Part shown: positions 27,772 to 36,892 of the stretch, one piece after another
Layout: each line of letters begins with the position of its first letter
How positions within the stretch are numbered: the first letter of the stretch is position 1
Source of the DNA: Cohnella faecalis
GTDB lineage: Bacteria; Bacillota; Bacilli; Paenibacillales; Paenibacillaceae
Length of the DNA: 64,000 nucleotides
Reading direction: 5' to 3'
Assembly: GCF_003570905.1 (NCBI RefSeq)
Contig: NZ_QXJM01000037.1
Location: forward strand, 248,001-312,000
The notes under the pieces: generated by a model
Database searches by the model: none
What the model saw: the letters and a program-made list of their open reading frames with translations, nothing else
Told to the model about the DNA's origin: nothing
Translations under genes and position numbers: made by a program

Positions 27772-30700
27772 ATGAAAAATGTTTACCGAGTGCTGTACTT
27801 GTTTTCGTTTCTTCTATTGACTGCTCTATGTGCGGGAGGCATAGCTTCGGCTGCTCCTGCGCGAACGGATTTGCAGACGTTCACGCAGCCGTCCGGCGTC
27901 ACGTTCCAAGCAAGGTTGCAAGGGGACGAGCATTTGAATTGGGCAGTGACAGCGGTAGGCGATATTCTCATCAGAGACAATCAAAAGTATTGGAATTATG
28001 CGGAAATTGGAGCCAATGCTCCTAAAGCAAGCGGCAGCAAATTCGGCATCGACGCGAAGCCATCGTCCGCTATCGATCAAGCCGATCTGCAGCAATTAAA
28101 CGAACTGCATCCGGAAGTATTCGAAGGACCTGCGCAATCAGGAATTTTTGCAGAGAGCTCGGAATTGCACAACAGCGGCAGTCCCGCTTTAAGCGCGATG
28201 AGCACGACCGGAAATCAGAAAATTCTAGTGCTGCTGGTTCAATTCTCGAATGTCAGCATGCAATATTCGGATGCGGACTGGAGCACCACTTTCTTCGGGA
28301 CGACTGGCAAGACGGTTCGCAACTACTACCGCGACGTTTCGAACGGTCTTCTGACGTTTCTCCCGGCTACGGAGTCGTCGGGCACTTCCAATGACGGCGT
28401 TGTCAAAGTGACTTTGAATTACGCTCACGCCAACAAGGAGACATCCAATAATAGCAAAACTATTGTTAAGGATGCGTTGACCGCCGCGGATTCGTATATC
28501 GACTACGCCAGCTACGATACAAATGGAGACGGTTATATCGCTAACGACGAGCTTCAAATAGTTACTATTTTGGCGGGAAAAGAGGAAAGTTACGGCGATA
28601 CGGGCTCCAATCCAAGTGTATGGGGGCACCAAGGTTTCTTATATGGAAGCTTAATCCCCACTCTGGACGGAAAACAACTATGCAGTTATAGTGTCGGTGC
28701 CGGATACACGCAACAAGGTGAGATGCATGGAACACACAAGGCGACAATCGGGATACTTGCGCATGAGTTGGGACACATGCTGGGGCTGCCGGATCTGTAC
28801 GATACTGACGGCAGCAGCTCAGGTATCGGGTCTTTCAGTCTGATGGCTTCGGGAAGCTGGGGTGCGTTATCAGGAGAATATTCCGGGGTGACGCCGACGC
28901 AATTGGATGCTTGGAGCAAGGTGAGGCTCGGATTCGTACAGCCAACGGTCGTTAAACCCAATACGAGCACTGCGTATACGATGAAGTCGCTCCTTACCGG
29001 CGGATATAATGTACTGAAGCTGCCTACGGCAGTTCCCGAGCAATATTTTCTCGTGGAAAATCGACAGTTAGAAGGCTATGATGCCAGTTTATCCGCAGTG
29101 AGCGGCGGTATTGCCATTTGGCAAATCGATGATTCCAGAGGCAGCAACTCCGATGATAACCGTCGGTGGGTAGATCTGGTATACGGGCAGCCTTGGGATC
29201 CGTTATACCGAACTGGCGGAGGTACGCAATTCGGTCCGTCGACTGCGCCGAACAGCGACCGGTTCCGCGCGGCTGATGGTTACAGCAAAAAGTACACGGG
29301 CATTCGAGTCAACGTCAATTCTGCGAGCAGTCAAAACATGACTGTCAATGTTTATGGCGATTACGACAATACGGCTCCCGCAGCCCCTACGGGGTTAGTT
29401 TCTTCTTACCAGACGGCTTCTACAGCGTCCTTGACCTGGAGTCCTTCAACGGAATCCGATTTCGATCATTATCTAATTTATCAAAACGGTTATTATTTGG
29501 ACTCTCAGGAAATCAATCAGTTTAAATTTGGTATGTTGAGTGAGAATACAAGTTATTCGGTTTCGGTAAAAGCGGTAGATTTGTCGGGTAACGAATCGGG
29601 CGCAAGCACGTTTACTGTTTCGACAACGAGCGGACCCGATCAGATTATCGTTTACTACAAACGCGGTCTGTCCAATCCTATCCTTCATTACAATAGCTTT
29701 TTCAAGGATTCAGTTTGGTATTCGACTGCCATGTCACAGTCCGAAATTCCCGGTTATAGCAAAGCTACCATTACGGTAGGGAATATTCCGAACGCTATTC
29801 AGGCGAAAATCACGGACGGATCGGGAACTTGGGACGATAACAACGGAAATAATTATATTTTCTCACCAGGCATCAATGTCCTTGACAATGGCGTCGTGTA
29901 CACCGAACTTCCCGATACGCAAGCGCCTACCGCTCCAACGAACCTGGCGTCGACCGGCAAGACGGATACGACGGTCAGCTTGTCGTGGACCGCTTCAACC
30001 GATAACGTTGGCGTAACGGGCTATGACGTCTATCAAGGAACGACGAAGGTAGGAACGACTGCGAGTACGAGCTATACCGTCACGGGACTGTCTGCTAGCA
30101 CCGCGTATACGTTCACGGTAAAAGCGAAGGATGCGGCTGCGAACGTGTCGACAGCAAGCGGTGCGATTACGGTGACGACGAACGCTCCGACAGGCAACGT
30201 CGTTACGATTTACTACAAGCAGGGCTATACGACTCCTTACATTCATTACAAATTGAACGGAACGTGGACAAGTCTTCCCGGCGTAGCGATCCCGGCAGCG
30301 GAGGTTGCGGGGTACAACAAGATCACGATCAATATCGGCACGGCAACGCAGCTGGAAGCGTGCTTCAACAACGGAAGCGGCACGTGGGACAGCAACAACG
30401 GGGCGAACTATTTCTTCCCGGCAGGCACGTCGACGTACAACGCGGGCACGATCGTAAGCGGAGCGCCGGATACCGAGCCGCCAACGGCTCCGACGAACCT
30501 TTCTTCGAACAGCAAGTCGGATACGACGGTCATCTTGACGTGGACGGCTTCGACCGACAATGTCGGCGTAACGGGGTATGAGATTTACCGGGGCTCGGCA
30601 CTCATCGGCACTTCGACGACGACGAACTACTCGGCGACAGGATTGACGGCTAATACGGCCTATACGTTCACGGTGAAAGCGAAGGACGCGAAGAACAATG

Positions 30701-31341
30701 TGTCTTCAGCGAGCAATGCCATAACGGTAACGACAGATTCATCGGCGGGCAATACGGCGACGATCTATTACAAGAGAGGCTTTGCTGCGCCGTACATTCA
30801 TTACCAGCCGGAACCGGGAGTCTGGACGACGACTCCTGGCGTGCTTATGACGCAGTCCGAGTTTGCCGGATACAGTAAGATTACGATTCCTCTGAGTGCG
30901 GCAACAGGAGTACGGGTCGCGTTCAACGACGGCAACGGCAATTGGGACAACAATGGCGGAACGAGTTATTACTTCAATACGGGCGTCTCGACGTTCGTGA
31001 ACGGAACCATAACAAGCGGCTTGCCGCAGGTGGACAGCTTGACAATCGTCGTAACGGCGCCGTCGAACACGCCGTCAAACGCTGATCTTTACTTAGCGTC
31101 GAGCTTGAACGGATGGAGCACGAACGATTCCGCTTACAAGCTGACGAAGAATACGAACGGTACGTACAGCATCACGCTGTCTATCGCCTCCGGGACAAGC
31201 TTTGATTTCAAGGTGACGAAAGGTTCATGGGCAGGCGTGGAAGCGAACAGCAACGGTACGGATATTGCCAACCGCACGTTCACGACATCAGGCGGAGCAC
31301 AGACGCTTAACATTACCGTTCAGCGTTGGAAGGATCAATAG
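27772..31341 (+). CDS. Secreted M6 metalloprotease with FN3/CBM modules, paralogue 3
   Basis: An intact 1189-residue protein. Start ATG 27772 has 'aaaaggagcgg' upstream. Domain order matches paralogue 1: signal peptide, propeptide, M6 domain with H331-E-L-G-H-M-L-G-L-P-D, FN3, CBM25 (IIVYYKRGLSNPILHYNS), FN3, CBM25, FN3, CBM25, and the CBM20-like module ending NITVQRWKDQ. The C-terminal 600 residues are nearly identical to those of paralogues 1 and 2, including long identical nucleotide blocks. It probably works with its neighbours as a set of starch-associated secreted proteases with slightly different catalytic domains. All three end with the same last ten residues. Confidence 0.9.
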   Translation: MKNVYRVLYLFSFLLLTALCAGGIASAAPARTDLQTFTQPSGVTFQARLQGDEHLNWAVTAVGDILIRDNQKYWNYAEIGANAPKASGSKFGIDAKPSSAIDQADLQQLNELHPEVFEGPAQSGIFAESSELHNSGSPALSAMSTTGNQKILVLLVQFSNVSMQYSDADWSTTFFGTTGKTVRNYYRDVSNGLLTFLPATESSGTSNDGVVKVTLNYAHANKETSNNSKTIVKDALTAADSYIDYASYDTNGDGYIANDELQIVTILAGKEESYGDTGSNPSVWGHQGFLYGSLIPTLDGKQLCSYSVGAGYTQQGEMHGTHKATIGILAHELGHMLGLPDLYDTDGSSSGIGSFSLMASGSWGALSGEYSGVTPTQLDAWSKVRLGFVQPTVVKPNTSTAYTMKSLLTGGYNVLKLPTAVPEQYFLVENRQLEGYDASLSAVSGGIAIWQIDDSRGSNSDDNRRWVDLVYGQPWDPLYRTGGGTQFGPSTAPNSDRFRAADGYSKKYTGIRVNVNSASSQNMTVNVYGDYDNTAPAAPTGLVSSYQTASTASLTWSPSTESDFDHYLIYQNGYYLDSQEINQFKFGMLSENTSYSVSVKAVDLSGNESGASTFTVSTTSGPDQIIVYYKRGLSNPILHYNSFFKDSVWYSTAMSQSEIPGYSKATITVGNIPNAIQAKITDGSGTWDDNNGNNYIFSPGINVLDNGVVYTELPDTQAPTAPTNLASTGKTDTTVSLSWTASTDNVGVTGYDVYQGTTKVGTTASTSYTVTGLSASTAYTFTVKAKDAAANVSTASGAITVTTNAPTGNVVTIYYKQGYTTPYIHYKLNGTWTSLPGVAIPAAEVAGYNKITINIGTATQLEACFNNGSGTWDSNNGANYFFPAGTSTYNAGTIVSGAPDTEPPTAPTNLSSNSKSDTTVILTWTASTDNVGVTGYEIYRGSALIGTSTTTNYSATGLTANTAYTFTVKAKDAKNNVSSASNAITVTTDSSAGNTATIYYKRGFAAPYIHYQPEPGVWTTTPGVLMTQSEFAGYSKITIPLSAATGVRVAFNDGNGNWDNNGGTSYYFNTGVSTFVNGTITSGLPQVDSLTIVVTAPSNTPSNADLYLASSLNGWSTNDSAYKLTKNTNGTYSITLSIASGTSFDFKVTKGSWAGVEANSNGTDIANRTFTTSGGAQTLNITVQRWKDQ

Positions 31342-31375
31342 TTGTAGAGATTGAGCAGAAGAGTAAGCAATAAAT

Positions 31376-31424
31376 AGGGCTCTCCCACAGGTCATTTTGA
31401 ACCGGTGGGAGAGCCCTATTTTAT
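31376..31424 (+). terminator. Rho-independent terminator after M6 paralogue 3
   Basis: AGGGCTCTCCCAC, 18-base loop, GTGGGAGAGCCCTATTTTAT. A strong 13-bp stem just before repeat array B. Confidence 0.85.
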
Positions 31425-31454
31425 GGTTTGATAGAGGCGCTTTCGGATGAGCAT

Positions 31455-31829
31455 CAGTGGTACGAGTTCCCATACATTCGGCGAATGGTGAGTCCAAACG
31501 CTCGACAGTGGTACGAGCTCCCATACATTCGGCGAATGGTGAGTCCAAACGCTCGACAGTGGTACGAGCTCCCATACATTCGGCGAATGGTGAGTCCAAA
31601 TGCTCAACAGTGGTACGAGTTCCCATACATTCGGCGAATGGTGAGTCCAAACGCTCGACAGTGGTACGAGCTCCCATACATTCGGCGAATGGTGAGTCCA
31701 AACGCTCGACAGTGGTACGGGCTCCCACACATTCAGTGAATGGTGAGTCCGAATGCTCGACAGTGGTACGAGCTCCCATACATTCGGCGAATGGTGAGTC
31801 CAAACGCTCGACAGTGGTACGAGCTCCCA
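31455..31829. repeat. Tandem array of seven full and one partial 51-bp units (array B)
   Basis: Unit starts (CAGTGGTACGAG) at 31455, 31506, 31557, 31608, 31659, 31710, 31761 and 31812 (partial) give an exact 51-bp period. On the minus strand the unit contains ATTCGCCGAATGTATGG, which matches the array A core ATTCGCCGAAAGAATGG at 15 of 17 bases; an ungapped alignment of the whole 51-bp units matches at about 35 positions. The array therefore belongs to the same family, inverted. It sits between the stops of two convergent genes and is again open in more than one frame without coding signals. Confidence 0.88.
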
Positions 31830-31838
31830 CTGTGCCGG

Positions 31839-32621
31839 TTACGACCCAGTCGAGCGATAGTGACGAACGCCGAATCTCCATACCAGCAAGCACGGTACGA
31901 TGAAGGCGAACCCGGCCAATGGCGCCGCCGCGTAGAGAAGGTCGTTGCCGTCGTTGCGATCCAAAATATAAAGCAGCGGCAAATAATTGACGCATCCGAA
32001 AGGGATGACGAACGTGAAAAAGCGGGTTACCCATCGCTCGTAAATATGAAGCGGATATTGAGCGACTTCCCGTCCGCCGTCGGTGAAGATGTTGGCCACC
32101 TCGATACTTTGAATCGTCCAAAAGCACATCGTTGCCGCAAGCATGAAGATGCCGGTGAAAATAAACACTCCGCTTGCGATCATAAGCAGCAAGACGACGA
32201 TTTTCAATGCTGTCCATTCCACAGCTGCACCTTGAACCGCTATCAAGAGAACGAAGACGCTCTGAGCCATCCGTCCGATACGCGTAAATTCGAACTTCGA
32301 TCCGAGCACCTGAACGACGGTGCTTCGGGGACGAACGAGCAGCCGGTCGAAGTCTCCTCCGCCCACGAGAGTCGAGAACGAATCGAATCCACGCGCCAAA
32401 CATTCGCTGACCGCGAACGCCATATGGATAATGCCGAAGCATAAAGCCGTCTCATAGAAATCCCAGCCTCGAATTTGCCCGAAATGCTCGAAGAGAAAGT
32501 AAAGTCCCGCGAATACGGTAAAAGGGATAATAAATTGTCCCGCAGTCAATAGCCAGAACGACATTCGATATTGCATTTGCGCTTTGAACAGCAAAATCAA
32601 ATATTTCCAAAAAATTCGCAT
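31839..32621 (-). CDS. ABC-2 type exporter permease (COG3694-like)
   Basis: A 260-residue, six-helix membrane protein with MRIFWKYLILLFKAQMQYRMSFWL at the start, GGGDFDRLLVRPRSTVVQ in the first cytoplasmic loop and NYLPLLYIL near the end. These are the hallmarks of the COG3694 permease that pairs with COG4587 and the COG4586 ATPase. It is the last gene of the three-gene operon 34221 to 31839. Substrate unknown for the whole family. It ends close to array B. No internal break seen. Confidence 0.83.
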   Translation of the reverse strand: MRIFWKYLILLFKAQMQYRMSFWLLTAGQFIIPFTVFAGLYFLFEHFGQIRGWDFYETALCFGIIHMAFAVSECLARGFDSFSTLVGGGDFDRLLVRPRSTVVQVLGSKFEFTRIGRMAQSVFVLLIAVQGAAVEWTALKIVVLLLMIASGVFIFTGIFMLAATMCFWTIQSIEVANIFTDGGREVAQYPLHIYERWVTRFFTFVIPFGCVNYLPLLYILDRNDGNDLLYAAAPLAGFAFIVPCLLVWRFGVRHYRSTGS

Positions 32622-32663
32622 CCGACTAGCCTCCTTGCACGACGACTTTGCGGAGCGCGCCGT

Positions 32664-33427
32664 TCATCGCTTTTTTCCAAGCAGTACAAGTACGACCAGC
32701 CACGCTAATTGAACAATAATCCCTATAAGCGCCTCGTTAGCCGGAATATGTCCCGAATAGACGCGAAACGGGAAATCTGCCGTATAGTGAAACGGGAGCG
32801 CGTAGACGACCGTTTGCAGCCAATGAGGCATAAGCGGAACCGGAATGACCATCCCCGCCAAAAATTCGCCTGCGACTGCGAATATCAGGAGCGAACCGAC
32901 CGGCGACATCGTAACGAAAACGGAGATGTAGAGAAGCATCGAGATGGATACCAGCAGCATAAGGCCGAACAGGAGAGCGATCGCAAACAGAACAAGCGAA
33001 GTCAAATCGGGAGGAAGCGTCAGGCGATAAGGCTGAGGAAGCACGAATGCGACGATGAGGACTGGGAAGCAGCGAAGCGCGGCATTCGACAGCCGCTGGG
33101 CGGTCAGCTTGGCGTACCATAGTCCATACAGTCCCGTTGGCCGGCAAAGCTCGTAGGCGATGTTGCCTGTCGTTATCAATTGGAACAGCTCGTTATCCCG
33201 AATCCAAAGAGCAATAAAAGCGAGAAAGGCTTGCTTCAGCCAAATGTAAATGGTTAATTGCGATAACGTAATGGAAGGTTCGTTGGATACGTTGGCGTAG
33301 AAGGCTTCGAATACCATAATCGTCATGGCGCCGAAAAAAAACTGGGTGGCAATGCCGCCAAAGCCGCGGAACGATACTGCAAGCCAACGAACAGCCGGAG
33401 TCGAAACACGGATAGGAACGCTCTCAT
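32664..33427 (-). CDS. ABC-2 type exporter permease (COG4587-like), frame broken near 33352
   Basis: ATG 33427 overlaps the stop of the ATPase gene (ATGA), a strong sign of operon structure. The first 27 residues (MRAFLSVFRLRLFVGLQYRSAALA) are in one frame. After a missing base in GGCGG at about 33352 the protein continues GIATQFFFGAMTIMVFEAFY to 32664. Restored length is 254 residues with six helices and the family motif ELCRPTGLYGLWY (usual L-x-RP). It forms a heterodimeric channel with the downstream permease. Confidence 0.82.
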
Positions 33428-34221
33428 ACTAATTCGTACTCCTCGTACAGCTTCACGACGGCTTCGTCGATTTGGTCGGTAGAGAAACGAGTTCTCATCG
33501 CTTCCAGATTGCCGTCGTAGAGCAGGCGGCCTTTGCCGATGAGCAGAACGCGATGGGCGAGAGCTTCAATATCGCTCATATCGTGCGTCGTTAAGATGAC
33601 GGTGACGCCTTTCTCGCGATTAATAGTCTGAATGAAACGGCGTACCGCGATTTTGGAGACGGCGTCAAGTCCGATCGTCGGCTCGTCCAGAAAGAGCAGG
33701 CTCGGACCGTGAAGGAGGGAAGCGGCAATCTCGCACCTCATTCGTTGTCCCAGACTAAGCTGTCTGACCGGAGTTTGAAGCAGGTCGCCCAAATCCAGCG
33801 TGTCGACGAGAAGCTCAAGATTCCGTCCATATTCCGATTGCGGCACGTCGTAAATGTCGCGAAGAAGCTCGAAAGAATCCAACACCGGAACGTCCCACCA
33901 AAGCTGGGAACGCTGACCGAAGACGACACCGATATTCCGAACGTAAGCGACACGATCCTTCCAAGGCGTATAGCCCATAATTTCGCAATCGCCGCGATCC
34001 GGGACGAGAATCCCGCTCATAACTTTGATCGTCGTCGATTTGCCCGCGCCGTTCGGTCCTATGTAGCCGACGATCTCGCCTTGGGCAATCGTGAAGGAAA
34101 TATCGCGAAGAGCCTCCACCATCGTATAGTCCCTGTAAAACAACGAACGAACCGCATGTCGCAATCCCGTCGCTCTTTTGGCGACTTTGAATGTTTTTTC
34201 GATTCCGCTAAGCGTAATCAA
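33424..34221 (-). CDS. ABC exporter ATPase (COG4586-like)
   Basis: About 265 residues from TTG 34221, which has 'ttggagg' ten bases upstream and begins LITLSGIEKTFKV as in the family; a further-upstream ATG (34272) adds an unlikely FSFSFHF leader. Walker A is GYIGPNGAGKST, the Q-loop GVVFGQRSQLWWDVPV, the signature LSLGQRMRCEIAASLL, Walker B LLFLDEPTIGLD and the switch TTHDMSD. The QRSQLWWD Q-loop is specific to the COG4586 group. It drives the two downstream permeases; the family's substrate is not established. It is the first gene of the operon. Confidence 0.9.
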   Translation of the reverse strand: MITLSGIEKTFKVAKRATGLRHAVRSLFYRDYTMVEALRDISFTIAQGEIVGYIGPNGAGKSTTIKVMSGILVPDRGDCEIMGYTPWKDRVAYVRNIGVVFGQRSQLWWDVPVLDSFELLRDIYDVPQSEYGRNLELLVDTLDLGDLLQTPVRQLSLGQRMRCEIAASLLHGPSLLFLDEPTIGLDAVSKIAVRRFIQTINREKGVTVILTTHDMSDIEALAHRVLLIGKGRLLYDGNLEAMRTRFSTDQIDEAVVKLYEEYELV

Positions 34222-34336
34222 TGGAAAAATACCTCCAACTTTACAAAAATGAAAGGAAAAAGAGAATACCACTGCGAATTAATAAGTGTCAATCATTTTT
34301 TGAGATATGAACAGCATAGAGATGAGGTCAATAGAG

Positions 34337-35334
34337 ATGAAAGCTTTGATCGACGAAGTGGTGCATGCCTATTTTGAAACTCCCGGCTATGAGATCGATT
34401 CGGTTCCGTTCGGTCTGACCAACGTGACCAAAATCGTTACTATTGAAGCGGACAAGTACGTCATCCGGATCTATAACCGCCATACGAAAAGCGTGCAAAG
34501 CTTGGAGCTGGAAGCCGCAATAACGTCCTTCCTAAGCGAGCGCGCCCTATCCTTCCGAGTGCCCGAATTTGTGCGCAGCCTATCCGGCAATGAATACATA
34601 TCCATGTCCGATGGAACGCTGGGCGCCGTCGTCACTTTCCTGAAAGGCAGCGCGCCCGAGCTATCGAGCGTTCGTCACGCTGTTGATTTCGGCAAAGTGG
34701 TCGGCGAGTTGTCCAACGCATTGGAGCAATTCGAGGCCGATCGGCTATCGTACCGGGGCAAGTCGTTTTCCGAGTTTTACGGCCTTCATCCGCTTGCCGA
34801 TCGCGCGGCTGTCGCCGCTTTTATTGAAAATCCGCCTTTTCCCATTGCGGAGGATCAGCTTCTTTTTTACGAAAGCATGGTTTCTTCGATTGAAAAGTCC
34901 GCACACTTGCTAAAGGATTTGCCAACCCAGCTCGTTCACCATGATTTGTTAATCTTCAACCTGTTGGCCGACGAGAACGGAATACGCGGCGTGCTGGATT
35001 TCGATTTTGTCTCGGTGGACGCTCGCTGCATGGAATTGGCCATTAGTCTTAATCATGTTCTGCAAATGTCGGGCGGTTCCATGGAAATGGCGGAGGCATT
35101 CGTAAAAGGGTACGCGGAGCAAGGAAAATGCACGTCGCCGGAAATCGAACGATTGGAGCTGCTGACCCGGATTTACCACATTGCCGTTCTTCATATTTAC
35201 ATTGGGCAGCACTACTCGGACATGACGTTGAACGAAGCTTCAATTACATAATGAATCAATTCAGCGACAGAAAGCTTTGGCTGGAGAAGAACGGTCCGGC
35301 TGTGCGCAAGCTTCTCGAATCTTACTGTCTCTAG
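34337..35334 (+). CDS. Aminoglycoside phosphotransferase/choline-kinase-fold protein, frame broken near 35238
   Basis: Three in-frame ATGs (34307, 34322, 34337) are possible; 34337 gives the family-like start MKALIDEVVHAYFETPGYEI. The kinase-like fold is complete: nucleotide-loop KIVTIEADKYVIRIYN, catalytic loop LVHHDLLIFNLLAD (HxD...N) and metal-binding VLDFDFVSVD. At the C-terminus the frame stops at 35251, but one extra base gives SFNYIMNQFSDRKLWLEKNGPAVRKLLESYCL with a stop at 35334. Restored length is about 332 residues. Such proteins phosphorylate small alcohols or antibiotics, or are homoserine kinase-like; substrate not predictable. Monocistronic. Confidence 0.8.
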
Positions 35335-35446
35335 AAAAGGCGGAAATGAACGAAAATGGAAGCCGCTTTGTCGACGGGAGGTTGAACATCTGGCGCGGCT
35401 GTTCTATAATTTGCGAGATACGGATGCAAAAAAGGAGCGATCGCAA

Positions 35447-35890
35447 ATGAGCAGCGCAAGCCGCGGTATTCAGATCGGGCCTCCCCGGTTTAAAATAGCC
35501 GTTCATTCCGTTGTGTGGCTGGCAAACAGCGGCGGCATCTTGTCGAGCGCCATGATCGCGGATCAAGTTCAATCGCATGCGACCTTTATGCGGAGAGTCC
35601 TGCAATCATTAGCTGTCGCGGGCATCGTGGAATCGCGCGGCGGTCGCGAAGGCGGCTATTTATTGCGAAAAAAAGCCGACGAGCTGACCTTGGGAGAGAT
35701 TTATTGCGCGGTCAGCGCAGAGCCTGCCGAGTCGGTCGACGACGTAGATTGCGGAGAAGCCGGCGTTCAATTGGACGCGGAGCTGGAGAAGATTCTCTTT
35801 GAAGCCGAACGGCTTACGGTGGAGCATCTGAGGCAATATACGGTTGCGGATATTATGGGGCGAGTTGAATTTTTTTGCCCGAATTCATAA
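35447..35890 (+). CDS. Rrf2-family transcriptional regulator
   Basis: A 147-residue regulator from ATG 35447, preceded by 'aaaggagcg'. The winged helix is complete (ILSSAMIADQVQSHATFMRRVLQSLAVAGIVESRGGREGGYLL), with the GGxxGGY wing of Rrf2 proteins. The dimerisation helix follows. Cysteines lie in EIYC, VDC and the C-terminal FFC, not in the C-x5-C-x5-7-C array that binds an iron-sulfur cluster in IscR or NsrR, so it is probably of the redox- or ligand-sensing YwnA/HypR kind. It precedes an azoreductase by 240 bp, in the same direction, and may control it. Confidence 0.85.
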   Translation: MSSASRGIQIGPPRFKIAVHSVVWLANSGGILSSAMIADQVQSHATFMRRVLQSLAVAGIVESRGGREGGYLLRKKADELTLGEIYCAVSAEPAESVDDVDCGEAGVQLDAELEKILFEAERLTVEHLRQYTVADIMGRVEFFCPNS

Positions 35891-35962
35891 ATGACTTGAG
35901 ATCGGATTCGAATTGCAATATAATGTGCTTATGTTGGTTGCATTTGAAGTGTTTTTTTGCGA

Positions 35963-35991
35963 TTTAATGTGCTTTCTAGAGGCACATTAAA
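35963..35991. promoter_or_regulatory. Perfect inverted repeat upstream of the azoreductase gene
   Basis: TTTAATGTGC, nine-base spacer, GCACATTAAA. It has no T run, so it is more likely an operator than a terminator. A partial copy, TATAATGTGC, lies 40 bases upstream (35919-35928). The rest of the 240-bp gap holds a candidate -10 TATACT at 36069-36074 overlapping a looser palindrome TGTGCAATATTTTACACA (36074-36091), and the ribosome site AAAGGAG at 36115. Confidence 0.5.
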
Positions 35992-36130
35992 CTCAGTGAA
36001 GATCGAATGCTGCATTTCCGATTTCGTCGGATTTCCAACGGGGTGAGCACAACAGGATTTTTTTAAGCTATACTGTGCAATATTTTACACAATTAACAAT
36101 CCGCTCTATTCACAAAGGAGAAATGAAAAA

Positions 36131-36779
36131 ATGGCAAACGTTCTATTCGTCAAAGCAAACGACCGTCCATCCGAACAAGCGGTAAGCGTACAAATGTACG
36201 ACACCTTCTTGAAAACATACAAAGAAACGCACGCTGCCGATCAAGTTGAGGAGCTTGATCTCTACGAGACCGAGCTTCCTTACTACGGAAACGACGCTAT
36301 CACCGGCTTGTACAAGCTTGGACAAGGCTACGAGCTTACCGAATCGGAACGGTCCGCCGCCGAGCTCGCAAACCGGTATTTGGATCAGTTCCTCGCCGCC
36401 GACAAAGTCGTCTTCGCCTTTCCGCTTTGGAATTTCGTCGCTCCGGCTCCTTTGATCAGCTATATTTCTTACCTGACGCAAGTCGGCAAAACGTTCAAAT
36501 ACACGGCGGAAGGTCCGGTCGGACTTGCGGGGGACAAGAAAGTCGTTTTGCTGAACGCTCGCGCGGTGTTTATTCGGTCGAGCCGATGTCGGCGATCGAA
36601 TCGGCTGTCAAGCCGCTTAAAGCATCGCTGGGGCTGTTCGGAATTGCGGCGGAGGAAGTTGTGATCGAAGGACATAATCAGTTCAAGGATCGTTCCGCAG
36701 AGATCATTTCCGAAGGACTCCAAGAAACGGCAAGAACAGCGGCCCAGCTTCTAAAGGGAGTATTGAGAATGGATACTGT
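36131..36779 (+). CDS. azoR: FMN-dependent NADH-azoreductase, frame broken near 36563; C-terminus uncertain
   Basis: ATG 36131 has 'aaaggag' upstream. The flavodoxin-like fold begins MANVLFVKANDRP (FMN phosphate site) and includes FAFPLWNFVAPAPLISYISYL, the P-x-W-N-F motif of AzoR. At KKVVLLNAR the frame slips; the next frame gives GGVYSVEPMSAIESAVKPLKASLGLFGIAAEEVVIEGHNQF, canonical azoreductase sequence. One G is missing near 36563. The restored frame then lacks a stop until far past the terminator at 36780, so a second error near 36760 is likely; I place the end just before the hairpin. These enzymes reduce quinones and azo compounds and protect against electrophile stress, consistent with an adjacent Rrf2-type sensor. 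Confidence 0.82.
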
Positions 36780-36814
36780 AAGGGTTGGGCGAATTGTCGC
36801 TCAACCCTTTTTCG
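36780..36814 (+). terminator. Rho-independent terminator after azoR
   Basis: AGGGTTGGGCGA, loop, TCGCTCAACCCTTTTTC, ahead of the GlcG/HbpS-like gene. Confidence 0.75.
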
Positions 36815-36892
36815 TTAGGGGCAATTCGAACGGACGTTCACCTAAGCGAGAAAATGACCATACGATACAAGACGGAAGGAGGGATAGAGGCT

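Noticed and set aside
31416-31903. Open frames across array B
   Set aside because: Same reasoning as for array A; the frames also run into the terminator or the ABC permease gene on the other strand.
36785-36892. Longer start for the GlcG/HbpS-like gene
   Set aside because: It would translate the azoR terminator hairpin; GTG 36893 has a strong ribosome site and matches the family start.
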